Positions 49,206-61,386 of a DNA stretch of 64,000 nucleotides are shown here, in pieces. The stretch comes from Epiperipatus broadwayi (Eukaryota; Onychophora; Udeonychophora; Euonychophora; Peripatidae): positions 434,001 to 498,000 of the forward strand of contig JAQFVV010000456.1 in assembly GCA_028023455.1 (NCBI GenBank), given 5' to 3'. The notes under the pieces were generated by a model. That model ran no database searches and had not been told where the DNA came from. It saw only the letters and a program-made list of their open reading frames with translations. The position numbers and the translations under genes are program-made. Numbering within the stretch: the stretch's first letter is position 1; the number at the start of each line of letters is the position of its first letter.

Positions 49206-50189
49206 ATTTATTTTATTACATATTATCTGAGATACATATATTTACATGATAAAGAATGTATTGTGAAATGATAACTCAGTCAAATCTTTATATAAATCTA
49301 TTTTGAAAATGTAATTACATAAGTATTGGAGAAATTCAGAATGAAATTAATAAATTAAAATAAAAGCTGTTATTATAATCTATTATTATTGCTTTATATT
49401 AATTTTAATAAAATGGGCTTATATCAATTTCATACCATGTCATTCTACTATAATTTTTTATATTTAAAAATACTGACAATGTAATGCACACAAATAAACA
49501 GAATAAAAATCCTTAAACAATTATGCTTAAAAAAATTAAAGTTTTAAAATATTTAAATTATTAATATCATGTAATGGTATAAAAAGTCACAAGTGTGGTC
49601 ACAATAGTTTAGAATAAAATTCTATACTCTACAGAATATAATCTAAATGATTTTGCATTGGCTCAAATTGATTTTAAAGCAGCACTCCCATTGTTATTAA
49701 CTACCTTAAAAAATTTAAGTATATTTATAGAAAGCTCCACATGCATATTTTCTTTACTGCTACTCATGAAAACATCTCTTAGCAATACTTTGACTTTTTT
49801 ATTTCTGTCAATTTACATAAACCTTAATTACTACACTGGAAGACTTTTTTCTATTTCACCTCACCACCATATAGATAATTTATTATTTATATTTTTTGAG
49901 TAAATAATATTAAAACTTGAAATTTTAATTTATTTTTAAGTATATACTATTTACAAATACATAAGATAATAATTAGAGATTTAAAACTGTATCTAAAGCA
50001 ATATGCCATACATATATCAATCTGATATGGTCAATTAGGAAAAGATGAGAATATTGAGAAGAAAAAATAAAAAGAAGAAAAATTAAGAAGCTATTCATAT
50101 GATAACAGCAAATAACTTATAAATTTATCTAAACTAATAATCTGTAATATTTGAAAACCACTCATTAATTTGGACCTTTAAAAAATGGT
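49206..50189. other. AT-rich sequence without genes
   Basis: I see no supported feature. The small frames at 49.6-49.9 kb are AT-rich chance frames with no recognisable motif. Confidence 0.35.
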
Positions 50190-50317
50190 TATTTATTAGA
50201 TTTCTACCAATGGTTGTTTGCCTTTGTCATTTGGTATTCATGAACCTAAAGTGCACAGGTTCAAAGGTCATGGTAATACAGTCCTTAGTCAAGCTGACAA
50301 CATCTGAAAAAAAAAGA
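50190..50317 (+). mobile_element. tRNA-derived SINE, copy 1
   Basis: It has a B-box-like AGGTTCAAAGG (50257-50267) and the family 3' body TCATGGTAATACAG...GTCAAGCTGACAACATCTG, ending in A9. The tail and body align with the SINE-like segments at 57.7 and 58.5 kb. The A box is poorly kept. The stretch TTTCTACC..TGGTTGT just before it resembles the PLE-derived flank of the 58-kb copies. Confidence 0.55.
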
Positions 50318-50493
50318 AGAATACAACTTAAAACATTGTCTTATATTTAACTTCTGTGTTATTACTAACAGTTGAATGTATTTGAAAAATTTAAATAACG
50401 TTTAAATGCTTCTAAAAATGTTAAATAATTAAACTAGATAATGGAAATAGTCTGATATATAATTATAAACATGGTAATATATAAAATATCATT

Positions 50494-51333
50494 AAGTATA
50501 AATATATGGGATTTAAACTCAGACTTTCAAACACCCACCAACTATCCACACTAATTCATACAACTGATACACATGACCACACACATGTAAAAAAGATAAG
50601 TAATCGCCAATATACATAATTCATGCTAAACCAGCACTCATCAGTTGGTCCAAATTATCATCTCTCACACACATATATAATCAGTGCTCAGTTTATATTA
50701 AGATAGCAAATCTTCACACTTTAATGAACAGGTTTCAATCCACTCCAACTTCCAACTTTTCAGATATCCATATTATTGAAAATCTGATGATGCAAAGCCC
50801 AAATTCCATGCTGATGCCAATTATTATTGCCATGCTCATGTTGACCTGAAGTCACTCTGTCCCCTCATGTATAGAACCTTATACATTTAAATAGAGATGG
50901 GCAGGATACAAGCTTCATGTATAAATATTTGAAAACCAAGCACTCTTCATAAACCTGGAGCTTAATTATAAGTATAGGGGATTTGAACTCATTATTTTCA
51001 ATAATTTTGGCATCAGCATGGGATTTGGGCTTTCCATCATCAGATTTTCAATGATATGGATGGCTGAAAAGTTGGAGGTTAGAATGGATTGAAGCCTGTC
51101 CATTAAAGTGTGAAGATTTGCTATCTTAATATAAACTGAGCACTGATTATATATGTGTGTGAGAGATAATAATCTGGACCCACTGATGAGTGCTGGTTTA
51201 GCATCAAATATGTATATTGGTGATTATTTATCTTTTCTTCATGTGTGTAGTCATGTATATCAGTTGTATGAGATAATGTGGATAGTTGGTGGGTGCTTGA
51301 AAGTCTGAATTCAAATCCCCTATACTTACAATT
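50494..51333. mobile_element. 840-bp inverted repeat of a tRNA-like repeat family
   Basis: Left arm about 50494-50828 and right arm about 50998-51333 are diverged reverse complements around a ~170-bp centre. On the plus strand the right arm contains TATATCAGTTGTATGAG (A-box-like, about 51255) and, about 45 bp later, GAATTCAAATCCC (B-box-like, 51307-51319), so the family is probably tRNA-derived, with 3' ends outward. An extra copy of the end motif GTATAGGGGATTTGAACTC occurs at about 50972-50990 within the centre. Another partial copy lies at 878-1087. Confidence 0.65.
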
Positions 51334-51349
51334 ACACTCCAGGTTTGTG

Positions 51350-53100
51350 AAGAATGCCTATTTTTAAAATATCATTAAATAAACCAAAATTTCATATAAA
51401 TGATCCACATTAAAATTGCAAACATTCAGACTAAATTATATCAATTGTTTTTTTTTAATTAATTATTGTTTTGTATGTTATCCTTTTTACAAATTCATTT
51501 AATTCTAATTAATTTTCACTTAACATATAATATCGAAAATAAATTAAATAAATATTAAATGATCTAACATTAAATGATTTCAAACCTTATTTTACTTTTA
51601 AATGCTTTTATCCAATTAAAATTTTTAAAGATTTGTTTTCACTAGAAAAATTAAACAAAAGGAACAAAAACAGTATCACGTATTATCGATGAATTTCTCT
51701 ATATTCTTAAAAAAATTAAAATGCTTCTTTTCCATCATTAAAGTTGATGTATCTGAAGCAAACTGTAATAAAATTGCTTTTAATAAAGTATCACAAAATC
51801 ATAACTCTGTTCTATATATTGTTAATGTTTAATATACATCATTTTTACCTGATGCTTTTCCATTAATAGAAATAGACATCATGGTTACATTTGAAATGCT
51901 TTAGAGTTTCACATTTCTAAATACTTCTCTGATCAATATAGCTACATGCTTATGAGATTTTGTTTCAAAACAGAGTCAGAATATGAATAATATGATGTCA
52001 TAATATTTTTGGCTATTTTTGTTAAGTTTAATTATTTAATTCATATTTTTACTTAATTAATTTTTTAAGTGTAGTATACATATTTTCAATAGGTCTTGGC
52101 AAATAATTCAGTTGTTTCTCAAATATTTTAAAATAATATATTGCTTTTATAGAGATTTTGTAAAAAGTTTAAACTTCTATAATAAAAATAATTTTTAAAT
52201 ATTTTAGAATAAGATTTATTTAATTAATAATTAAATCAAGTAACTCTCTCATGTAAGTGTATATATATAGGTATTTCTATTTTAAAAAATCTATAATATA
52301 TTTGTGTGTATGTGCATTCATTTCCACATATAGTATGACAGAAAAACTAAAATCTATAACACAAACAATCTTATTAATAATAGTTTGTTTTTGTGAAAAC
52401 TAAACAATCCTTTGTATAAAATTTAAGCTACCTTCAGATTTGAGCGGCAGTAGAATTTTATAATAAACATTTTTACTTACTTAAATAAGAACTAAAAAAA
52501 AAGAATACAAACATGGCGATCAGTGATCATAATACTATGCACGCAGTGGGATGGAATAAACTGCTATCAACAACCGTAATACTATGCAAATGCATAGAAC
52601 TTTAAGCAAAAATACAATTGTTGGAGAATGAGAGATTGGCAGAAACAAGTTATTAAAATAGTCACTTTGAATTTAAATCGCATCCTAATTTTATGCCTTC
52701 AAACTTAAAAAAATAAGTGGTTTAAATTCAAAATTATACGATATAATTTATTTATTGAAACATTTCAAGAAATGTTATGATTCCAAATATAGTCATCATT
52801 GAAATATTTTGCTTGCCATTACCAAAATACATTCTAAATCTAATCCCAATATCTCAAAGTTTTATTTGAAATTTAATAAATGCAACACAGCTTCTCAAAC
52901 ACAAGATAAAGATAGAATGAATTCATCTATCTTTTCAACCGAAACACTTAAGTATGAGCCAATCTTAAGTGTTTGGAGATGAGAGTGTGAAGATATTAAG
53001 CAGTCACTTTAAATTACTTTATTATGCTTGAATGAATGACGCTTGCGAAATGATTTAAAATTTATTATACACCATTCTTAACTGAAGTTAAACACATATA
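51350..53100. other. AT-rich sequence without supported genes
   Basis: I see no gene. A 30-codon frame starting in a good context at 52513 (AAACATGGCG) has no recognisable features and is not called. Confidence 0.35.
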
Positions 53101-53239
53101 TAATAAGATATTTATTTATATAGTGCTATGTTAATAAATTGTATAGTTTAAAATCTGTAAAGCGCATGTGCATTACCCTGATCGCTAATTTATAATTACA
53201 ATTTATTAACATAGCACTATATAAATAAATATCTTATTA
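53101..53239. repeat. Perfect 43-bp inverted repeat with 53-bp spacer
   Basis: Arms 53101-53143 and 53197-53239 are exact reverse complements (TAATAAGATATTTATTTATA...). The spacer contains GCGCATGTGCATTACCC, related to a block in the nested hairpin at 48.1 kb. It looks like a short foldback element. Confidence 0.75.
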
Positions 53240-55639
53240 TAAATATAACATAATATATGATCTCTAACATATGATGTTGTAAACATGATATTGTTTATAA
53301 TTCTAATAGCCATCTACATGTTATAAATATATAAAAGTTAATTACCCTGTAATTAGTTCTATTACAAGAAAATGCTTAAAATTTGAATTGTTTAATAAAT
53401 AAACACATAGTTGTCAATAATATACAAGAAAAATGTGGCATCAAATATTAATTCTTAAGCTAGAACAATTGTAAAAATGATATTAAGTGTGTAAACCTTT
53501 TTAAAAAGGAAACTAATAAAAATGGGTTAAATTTGGACTATTGAAACATGTTAATATAAATCATGATCCAATGAAATGATATAGACCAAATAGTGGATCA
53601 TCCTGTTGATGTTGCACTAGAACACTAGTGAAAGGGTACTTCAATTTTATACTTATCATACTTACAATAGTATATATAATACTGTATATTATTTTGCAAT
53701 TAATGAATCAGTATTCTTTACTGCAATTAGATTTTTATTTCAGTATTTGAAAAGTATTACAAATTTAGGAAAATTATTTGATTAGATATGTGGAAATTTA
53801 ATTAATAAATAATTGCACAGTATGAATATTCTACTATTATGATTAATTAAACTAGCATAATTTAATTGGATGGAAATATGTAACTCATGTAAATCGTTTG
53901 AATTATTCAAAATTAAGACTCGAGATATATTTTTATTTAGGATAGTGTTTTTTAAAATACATGTTATTATTTAAGATATAAATATAGATAAGTTGATGAG
54001 TATAAATTCAAATATAATGCTATGTTATAAAACAAGAACAATCCTCTATGAATTTTCCTATCTAAAGTAAACTAAAATAATCACTGATTACCAGATACAA
54101 TGCATACATTTAAATGCTCATCCCAGAGCAAACTTTAACTTTTGCTTTTATCAATGAAAACTTTAAGTTCAAATTTTGAAGAAATGCAGTTAAGCATCTA
54201 ACAATTATTTTTAATTTTCATTTTATTACTCAGACTAAAAGTCTGGAATTTAAAACAACACAAAAATTCATTTCATCCAGTTTTGAATCCTAAAATATCA
54301 TTTATAAAGGCCAAACTCAGAAACCAATCTAAAATGGATTTAAATCCATTACCACCTGATAATCACTGATTATCCCAGCTTTGTGCAAATCAGAAGAGTA
54401 TAGAGCTAATCTTATTTTATGAAATATTGTATCAGCTAAATAATCCATTGATTTGTTATTAATGTAACAATATATTATTATTTTTGTATATAAATAAAAA
54501 AATTTTACTAATTTAAAAAAATCAACTTTCCTGAATATTAAATGAGTCAGAATTGATTTTATGATTGGAAAGCTAATCAACAAATAATAAAATACTATTC
54601 TTACCTTTGAATTCATAACTTAGGTAATATGCAAAATAATAAGAGATATTTCTGTCAAAAGCAGCATTTGCTATGATTAATTAGATATTTTGATGACTTT
54701 GACATTGGATTAATAGTAAATTTAATTGCTTTTAAATACACACTATATTTCTGGCAATCATCAAACTTCTAGATTGTAAACAATAAAAGCTCTTTGGCTC
54801 TTATGTTAATTTAAATCTATATATTTTGCATATTTGATTTTAAAAAATAGGAACAGATATATTTTTTATTTCTCACTTACTATTACTGCCTCATTTTGCA
54901 CTCATCAGAATTTTTCAAAAAATTTGAGTAGAGATCCAACTTACCACAAAAATATTCTATTACATTCACATTAGGGTTTCGACTATCAGTATAAGTCTGG
55001 CACTTGATTAATCTCAAATGGCCTAATGATAAAAGATCATCTTTTCATGAATACTGTCCTAAATTTAAATTGATGATGGACCTGAAATTTTTTTAGGTAA
55101 CTAAAAAAATTTACTTCATGAGATAATTTAATATCTAATATTAATTAGATATTAGAGTCACTGATTTCTAATAGCTGAATGTGGTCAGATAAGCATCAAG
55201 GCATTAACAATAAATATGAAACATGAATGTTATATGAGTCAGATTTTACCACTGATGAATAGATATCACAAGATAAGATCATAATTGATCTTCTATGATA
55301 ATAGTTTTTGTCTTAACCATTGTTTGATAATAGAAGGGTACTAAACTTGATTTTCAAAATTAGAGGCTGATGGGATATTTAACCAAAGTTAAAAAAATTA
55401 GCTGTGCTTTTGCACTTGTATAGTGAAAAATTATTATTATTGTCTATTATATAGTGAATATTTATAACAAAACTATAAATTATGCATTTCCTATTGTTTT
55501 TTTAATGAAGCTTTTTATCAAGATATTTCTGACAGTTTTGAGTGAGCAATCAAAATTGTCAAAAATATCTTAATAAAAAAATGTTTGCAGCAAGAGCATA
55601 ATGTATTGTTTATTTAAAATAAGGAATAAAAACCATCAA
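53240..55639. other. AT-rich sequence without genes
   Basis: I see no supported feature. A decayed SINE-like stretch may lie near 55.02-55.09 kb (TGGCCTAATGATAAAAGATC resembles a tRNA-Arg A-box region), but its B box is not recognisable. Confidence 0.3.
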
Positions 55640-55940
55640 ACATCACATGATTACAGTTCTTTATGTTTACACAATCTGATCATGCACAGGCAAAAATCCA
55701 TACCTTAACACCACTCAGTGTAAGCCAGAGTAACCAATCAATGAATGCATGAAGGTTTTTGTATAAAATCCCTAACTAGTGCCTACTCATCCAATATCCT
55801 CAGATTAGTTTCTCGCTTGTGGCTTTCATCAGTGAGAAGCCTTAGATCTGAGAGCATTGCACCTAGATCTTAGGATTCCTGCATCCATTGATTACTTCAG
55901 CTTGCACTGAATGGCACTACTGTATGGAGTTTTACCTGTT
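55640..55940. mobile_element. Hammerhead-bearing element, copy H (tandem junction plus inverted tail)
   Basis: On the minus strand (55640-55875) the tail block of one unit (GGTGTTAAGG...TTTTTGCCTGTG) runs into the head of the next (GTGTAAACATAAAG...CATGTGATGTTTG). This is the same head-to-tail junction as in copy D. At about 55876 orientation flips, and the plus strand continues with the tail (CATCCATTGATTACTTC to GGAGTTTTACCTGTTT). It therefore combines a tandem unit junction and a head-to-head inversion. It carries the best paired ribozyme of the window. Confidence 0.7.
55797..55838 (-). ncRNA. Type I hammerhead ribozyme with intact core and stem I (copy H)
   Basis: Minus strand: stem I TTCTCA, core CTGATGA, stem II segment AAGC-CACAA-GCGA (two firm pairs), GAAA, CTAA, cleavage site TC, stem I TGAGGA. 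All invariant catalytic positions are present, and stem I forms six pairs including one G-U. Stem II is weakened by two changes and the CTAG palindrome is CTAA. Cleavage is possible but probably slow. Confidence 0.75.
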
Positions 55941-57722
55941 TGTAAAGGAATAAAAAGATGATAGATATTAGAAAAAATAATAATCAAATAACATACTGCT
56001 TAGGAATTCCTATCAATGTCAATTTGAATTGTGATCAGGGACTTTGAACTCTAAAATAATGATCTGAATAATTTTTAAAGAAGAATAACATCAAGCAGTA
56101 TTACTGGTTATTTGGACCAATGAAAACATGTGTGTACAAGAATAGTGCTTTTTTTCAGTCTCTATATTTATAAAACTCAAAAATTCGTTTAAAGTAGTAT
56201 TGAGTTTTAAAATGCATCTTTTCATCTGAATTTCAAATTTTTAAATTCTAATATATTTTCTAATATTTCAGTAATTATTTTTGTTATTTTTGATAATTTA
56301 AATTATTGACCTAAAAAACTATCAGAGAATAGATATATAAAAAAGGGTTTTTATAGCTAATAATGTTGGCATAAAGTACAAGAGACCTGCGAATAAAGAT
56401 AACTTATAAAAAATGCAATAAGGAAAAAAATTAATTACAGCTTAAAACATTTTTCCAACATTTTTAGTTTAATAATATAAATTGGATATGTTAAGAAAGC
56501 TTAAGATTTCTAAAAATAACTTGCTTTTCAATAGAAAACAAGTTAGGATTTGATATAAATACGCTTAAAAATGTATTAATATCCATAAATTAAAAGCAAA
56601 GTGTTTTGTTTTGTTTTCTCAGTTTTTAAATATAGATAAGCTATAATCTTATAACATAAGTTGAATGTGCAAAAGTTTGAAACTTTATTAGATTTCTCAG
56701 AATTTAAAGAAAATAAAAAGTATTTATTTTTATTAAATATTTGATAACAAATCTTTCTCTAAAAATGTAATTATTATAATATATATATATGTTCGTGCAC
56801 AATTTAAGATGTTGTTTTTTTTACTTGTATTTCTGTAAATGACTTTTTAGCTCTTAAAAAAATTTATTATCTCTTAAACTTGTCTCCTTGTGATACAATT
56901 TTTTTTTAATTGTTTATTCTTTTTAATATTAACCCACTTGCCCATTACCCAGGGTTTAAATTTTGGGTACAACTAGAAATGTTTTCCATATGGCTGAGAA
57001 TTTGCAAGAAAGATTATAAGATAATGAGATATCTAATTACCTGTCAATAAACAGGTTCTAATTAATCTTAACTAGAGGTAAAACGAAAAACATTCCCAAC
57101 ACTTGGCAATTGACCCACCTGCTATTTGAAATTAATTTTATCTTACCTTATCTTCATTCATTCATTAATATTACTCATTTAGTTTAAAGCATCTTTTAAT
57201 TTTATTATATACCCAGATTTTATTTTACTTTATTATCTTTTTAGTTTTCCTTTTTCACTTCACTCTTTGTTGGTATTCCTCTTTATTATTTTTTTGCTGC
57301 TGAATTTCATTGTTTATTTTGTTAGTGGAGTGTAACCAATTTCTATATTAATTACTTTGATAGAAAAAAAATTAAATTTAAATATGAACTAAAAGTTAAA
57401 AGAAAATTAAACCATATAATGTTTAAATGGTTTATTAAAGCAATCATCAATTATTTTGAAAAATGTCATAAATTCTTATGATATTGTCTGTAATCATATT
57501 TAGAGAAAGGAACATTATATTTTGTGTTTTCCTGAAGGTTTGTGATGATGGTATTTTCGTTGTATTTATATATTGAAGTATTTTGATCATCTAATATTAA
57601 ATATTAAATGTCTTTAGAAAATTTTAAATTTATTTAAATATCCCAATTACATTCAATTGTTTGTAATAGCACATAGGTTAGTATATGCATAACAATTTGA
57701 AAGGTATTATTCTCTTTTCTTT
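55941..57722. other. AT-rich sequence without genes
   Basis: I see no supported feature. A (TA)n run lies near 56781-56790. Confidence 0.35.
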
Positions 57723-57829
57723 AGGTATTGCTGACCTGACCAGTGACAATGTTAGCATGGGTAAACCTGGACCCTTAGATTCTTAAATATATTTTAAGGT
57801 AAAGCTCTAACCAATTGAGACATCCTGCC
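57723..57829 (-). mobile_element. tRNA-derived SINE module, copy 2
   Basis: Minus strand: GGCAGGATGTCTCAATTGG, with the A box GTCTCAATTGGTTAGAG (57805-57821) and the B box GGGTCCAGGTTTACCC (about 57759-57774). The A-to-B spacing fits a tRNA with a few extra bases. The body CACTGGTCAGGTCAGCAATACC follows in two parts, then an A-rich tail. It is the best preserved tRNA-like head in the window. Confidence 0.7.
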
Positions 57830-57837
57830 AAAGACAA

Positions 57838-58107
57838 CAGTGAATAGAAATATCATATATTTACTTATGAAGTTTCTCCTGATTTCTTCACTTTTTCCTA
57901 AGAGCAAAGTTGATTAATGGTTTCCATACATTATGTATAATAACACTAGTTTGACTTGTGAGATTATTTGCCATTGTCCTGTAAGCAGATTTTTTTGAAT
58001 TTTCTTCTTTGTACCTTTTCTTCCCTATCCAATATTTTTGTATTTTTCCAATTGAACCTATGTTTATTGATACACACATAGTCTGATATCTTATACACAT
58101 CTGTTTT
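57838..58107 (-). pseudogene. PLE GIY-YIG C-terminal remnant (left arm)
   Basis: A minus-strand frame (57888-58100) contains IGKIQKYWIGKKRYKEEN, SKKSAYRT and VIIHNVWKPLINFALRKK, then a stop. It matches the right-arm remnant almost residue for residue, but the right arm begins further upstream, in the YIG motif. It is a truncated C-terminus and has no activity. Confidence 0.6.
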
Positions 58108-58129
58108 CTTTTTTCTAATCATCAGTTTG

Positions 58130-58505
58130 CGTTTTTGCAATCACTTTTTAATGTGAAAGAATGTATATTGGTGAGACCAGTTGCCCCATTATAAAGAGAT
58201 TGCAAGACCACAAAGTGATAATTAAAAGAGAGAAAGCAGATGTGTTTGAGGTAGCAGACTATGTATGTACTTATGAACATATATATGTTCAATTGGGAAA
58301 ATACAAAAATATTGGATAGAGAAAAAAAATAAAGAGAAGAAAATTCAAAAAATCTGCTCACATGACACTGGTGAATATTCCCATAACCCAACCTAGTGTG
58401 ACTATACATAATGTATGAAAATGGATAATCAACTTTGTTCTTAGAAAAAAGTAGAAAAATCAAGAGAAACTTCATAGATAAAATATATGAAATTTCTACT
58501 GACAA
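58130..58505 (+). pseudogene. PLE GIY-YIG domain remnant (right arm)
   Basis: The plus strand encodes RMYIGETSCPIIKRLQDHK, the YIG half of a GIY-YIG domain with conserved Gly, Arg and His. CTYEH, RKKIKRRKFKKSAHM (position of the catalytic Glu lost to Lys) and VTIHNV..WIINFVLRKK follow. A stop interrupts it at about 58317 and the GIY half is absent. The family differs from the 32.5-kb PLE, since its C-terminal block is not shared. Confidence 0.6.
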
Positions 58506-58512
58506 TTATCTT

Positions 58513-58642
58513 TGGTAGTATAACTCAGTTAGTTAGACTGTTAGACTGTTACTTTAAAATTAAAAATTTAATAATCTAAGGGTCTAGATTTAATTCCATG
58601 ATAATAGTTTCAGTGGTCAAGCCAGCAATACCTGAAAAAAAA
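58513..58642 (+). mobile_element. tRNA-derived SINE module, copy 3
   Basis: A box TAACTCAGTTAGTTAGA (58521-58537) and B-box-like GGTCTAGATTTAATTCC (58581-58597), followed by the body GTGGTCAAGCCAGCAATACC and A8. It follows the PLE remnant directly, mirroring the left arm. Confidence 0.65.
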
Positions 58643-58699
58643 GATGTAGTGCAATAACCAGTTACAAATATGTTGACAATAATGAATTTATTGCATATT

Positions 58700-60280
58700 A
58701 AAAACAATTAACAGATCAAGAAACTGCAAAATAAAAATGAGGTAAATAATGAAGATCAGGAAATGATTTAGGAAAAAGTTTAGAAAGAAGCTATGAAAAA
58801 TATAGTATAAAAAATGTGGGAAATATTAATAAGACAATGAGGTATATAAACAAGTGGAGCAAAAACAGACTAATGAAGAGTTACAATTTTCAGAGAAGAA
58901 TTCTAATACATCATCATGCTTAGATATAAGGCAGATGTTCAATATATTATTAGAGAAGATAAAAAATGGACAAAAACAGATGTAAAAGTCAGAAAATGAA
59001 TAAAATCTGATGGAAAACAGAAAATGGAAAAGAGAATTGAAGTTGAAAACTGGACAAAAACAGATGGAATTAATGATAAAAAAAACATTTTGATCAAAAC
59101 ATTAAAAACTTAAAACAAAATATAGAAGAAGGACAGAACAAGATGAAGCAAATGATCCTAAATATGAATGAATAGATTGAGCAAATAAAGAGAAGTGTTG
59201 AAAATCCATGTACAAGATAAAGAAGAAATAATAGACATATATGGAAAAATAAAATAAAAATGAGATAGACAAACTACTGTAAAGAATGCAAGAGGTCATG
59301 ATAAACAAATTCCAAAAATTCAAGAATAAAAAAAATGACTAAACCTTAGAAAGCAGAATTAAACAAAAAGAAGAAGTAAATGAGATGCCATTACAACTGC
59401 TATCCCAGAATATAGAAGTGAAACAGATTAAGCTGAAAAAACACTCATTAACAGAACAAAGATGTGTATTGAATAGATCAGCACAAATCAGAAATAAAAG
59501 CTATATTAAACAATGTAATCAAGTAATACAAAAGAATTTGGATACAGAAATTGTAAAGTTCAAGACTGATATCATGGAGGATGACGTGAACTGTACAAAT
59601 TGTAAAATTCAAGACTGATATCATGGAGGATGTCATTAAAAGATGAAAAAAGTTAGAAGAGCACATGCATACATTATCCACTAATCATGAAGTAAGGGAC
59701 CAAAGATCAATGTTAAGATATAGCAAGCCTTGATTTGAGAATATAAAAGAACTATTATTCAAAATGGATATAGAGAAGAAAGCCAACTCTGCATAGATAA
59801 CCAGTCAGTTTATTTTAAGAAGAGAGTAGATTTTCAATTAATTGGCAGAACACCAACAAATGCACCAAGTTAGTAAAAGAGCTTCAAAGAGAAGCTGTGT
59901 GAAAATCCATTAGTCTATTTGAATGAACTTTCTGAATTATTTCCACTTTATAGTTTACCAAATAATGAAAAGATTAGAATAGCTGTATCTCATTTGTGTG
60001 GTACAATCAAAAATTGTTGGAACTCAAGTTATTACCACCCTGAAACCTATAACCTATATGAAGAGGCAATAGCTCAAAAATTTTGCAATGAAAAGCATCA
60101 ACATAAAGTCCTGCAGAAGTATTTCAAGAAAGATAGTAGGCAAACATGTGTAAATGTTTATCACAATTTTTGAGGAAGATTGCAAAATTAAGAAAACCTA
60201 CTGCTTTTTTCTCTGAAAGAAAGACATATTATTTGCCTTATTTGGGACAATTTACCTGAAAATATTCCAAGAACCCATTT
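58700..60280 (+). pseudogene. Decayed gag-like ORF with coiled-coil-rich N-terminal part
   Basis: From about 58.75 to 59.9 kb the plus strand is rich in Lys, Glu, Gln and Ile codons spread over shifting frames, like a broken coiled coil. One open part is 59385-59618. A last open segment (59919-60173) encodes LPNNEKIRIAVSHLCGTIKN with a following W and continues HPETYNLYEEAIAQKF, a pattern close to retrotransposon Gag capsid segments (hydrophobic helices around a conserved W, then an F). Stops follow at once. Family assignment is tentative, and a LINE ORF1 is an alternative. Confidence 0.4.
59547..59640 (+). repeat. 49-bp direct duplication
   Basis: TTGTAAAGTTCAAGACTGAT at 59551 and TTGTAAAATTCAAGACTGAT at 59600 begin two adjacent copies 49 bp apart, differing at a few positions. 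The shift is not a multiple of three, so it breaks the gag-like frame. Confidence 0.85.
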
Positions 60281-61386
60281 GCTAACCACTTGTTGACCAT
60301 TGAAATAATGGCATAATAATTGTAAGGAATTTATAAGACAATTAAATAATCAGATGACAAATCAAATATGTACTGTAGCATTATTTTGATATAATGGGTG
60401 TTTGACATTCTAACATAAAAGAAGATTGTTGAGAGAAAAGTATACGTTTTAAAATGTAATAATATATTTTTAAAAATATGCAGATTTTTTTAAAATAAAA
60501 AAAAATGCAATTAATTGTAATTAGAGAGGAAATCTGAGGTGTTAGATTTTGTCCTCCTAATTAAATATGGCTGATCAGAATGTAGATTATAATATGAACT
60601 TTGTAAAAGAAAAAAATTAAAGATTGTATAAAATCAAGCATGGATTAAAATTTTGTAAAAATATTCATTTATTTTGATTTGTAAAATTATGTTAGTTCAC
60701 CGCCATAGATGAATATTATATTAAATATAATACAAAATATGTCTGTAAGTTCATATATTAATGTTTTAAAGTAATTCTAAGCAAAAAATAAGCTTGTGGG
60801 AGAATTAAATTCCTGAAAGATAAAAGGTGTGAATCAGGAATTGCATGATGAAATTGGATAAGGAGTATAAAAAGACAGCCATGGGAATTCTAATTCAGTT
60901 TTTCTTCTGGAAGTTTTTTTTTTATTACTATTGTTAGTGAAGCCTGCAAATTAGATGTCCAGAAAGTGATAAAACAATGTATTTGCCACATGTTGAATTG
61001 TATCAGTGACAAGCAGATGTGCTCAGCAATGCTTCTCTCTAACTGAAAGTCAAGATGACATCTGATTCCAAATGTCATGCCTATAATCTTAGGACACTAA
61101 GCAAGCTGTTGAAAACAAACAATATTGCAACCAGATTTAATAGATTCCATAGGGAATGGAAATAAAGTAGGAAGACTCATGGCTATAACCATCACCTATT
61201 AAATTCAACCAAAGAGATAAAATGGTAAGATTAATGGAAGCTCTCTATATCTAATTTGGTTATCTGAACTATGAATATGAACTTTAAAACACTAATGAGT
61301 GGGATAAACTAAACAATTATTGGTAGTAGAATATCTAATTAAGTTCATAATTAAAATATGTTTTATATATATATAGTAACCTTTAA
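60281..61386. other. AT-rich sequence without genes
   Basis: No gene recognised. A (TA)n run at about 61366-61376 is followed by GTAACC. Confidence 0.35.

Larger units (their letters stand above)
57723..58642. mobile_element. 920-bp palindrome joining PLE endonuclease remnants to tRNA-like SINE sequence
   Basis: Order: SINE (minus, 57723-57829), PLE C-terminal remnant (minus, 57830-58107), centre, PLE C-terminal remnant (plus, about 58130-58505), SINE (plus, 58513-58642). Both arms keep the same PLE-to-SINE junction (TTTCTA...CTTTGG then the tRNA-like start), so the fusion existed before the palindrome formed. The 3' A-rich tails face outward. The arms have diverged substantially, which argues against an assembly artefact. 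Each module has its own entry. Confidence 0.65.

Noticed and set aside
52513-52605. 30-codon frame in a good start context
   Set aside because: No domain, signal peptide or clear donor; a chance frame is the simpler explanation.
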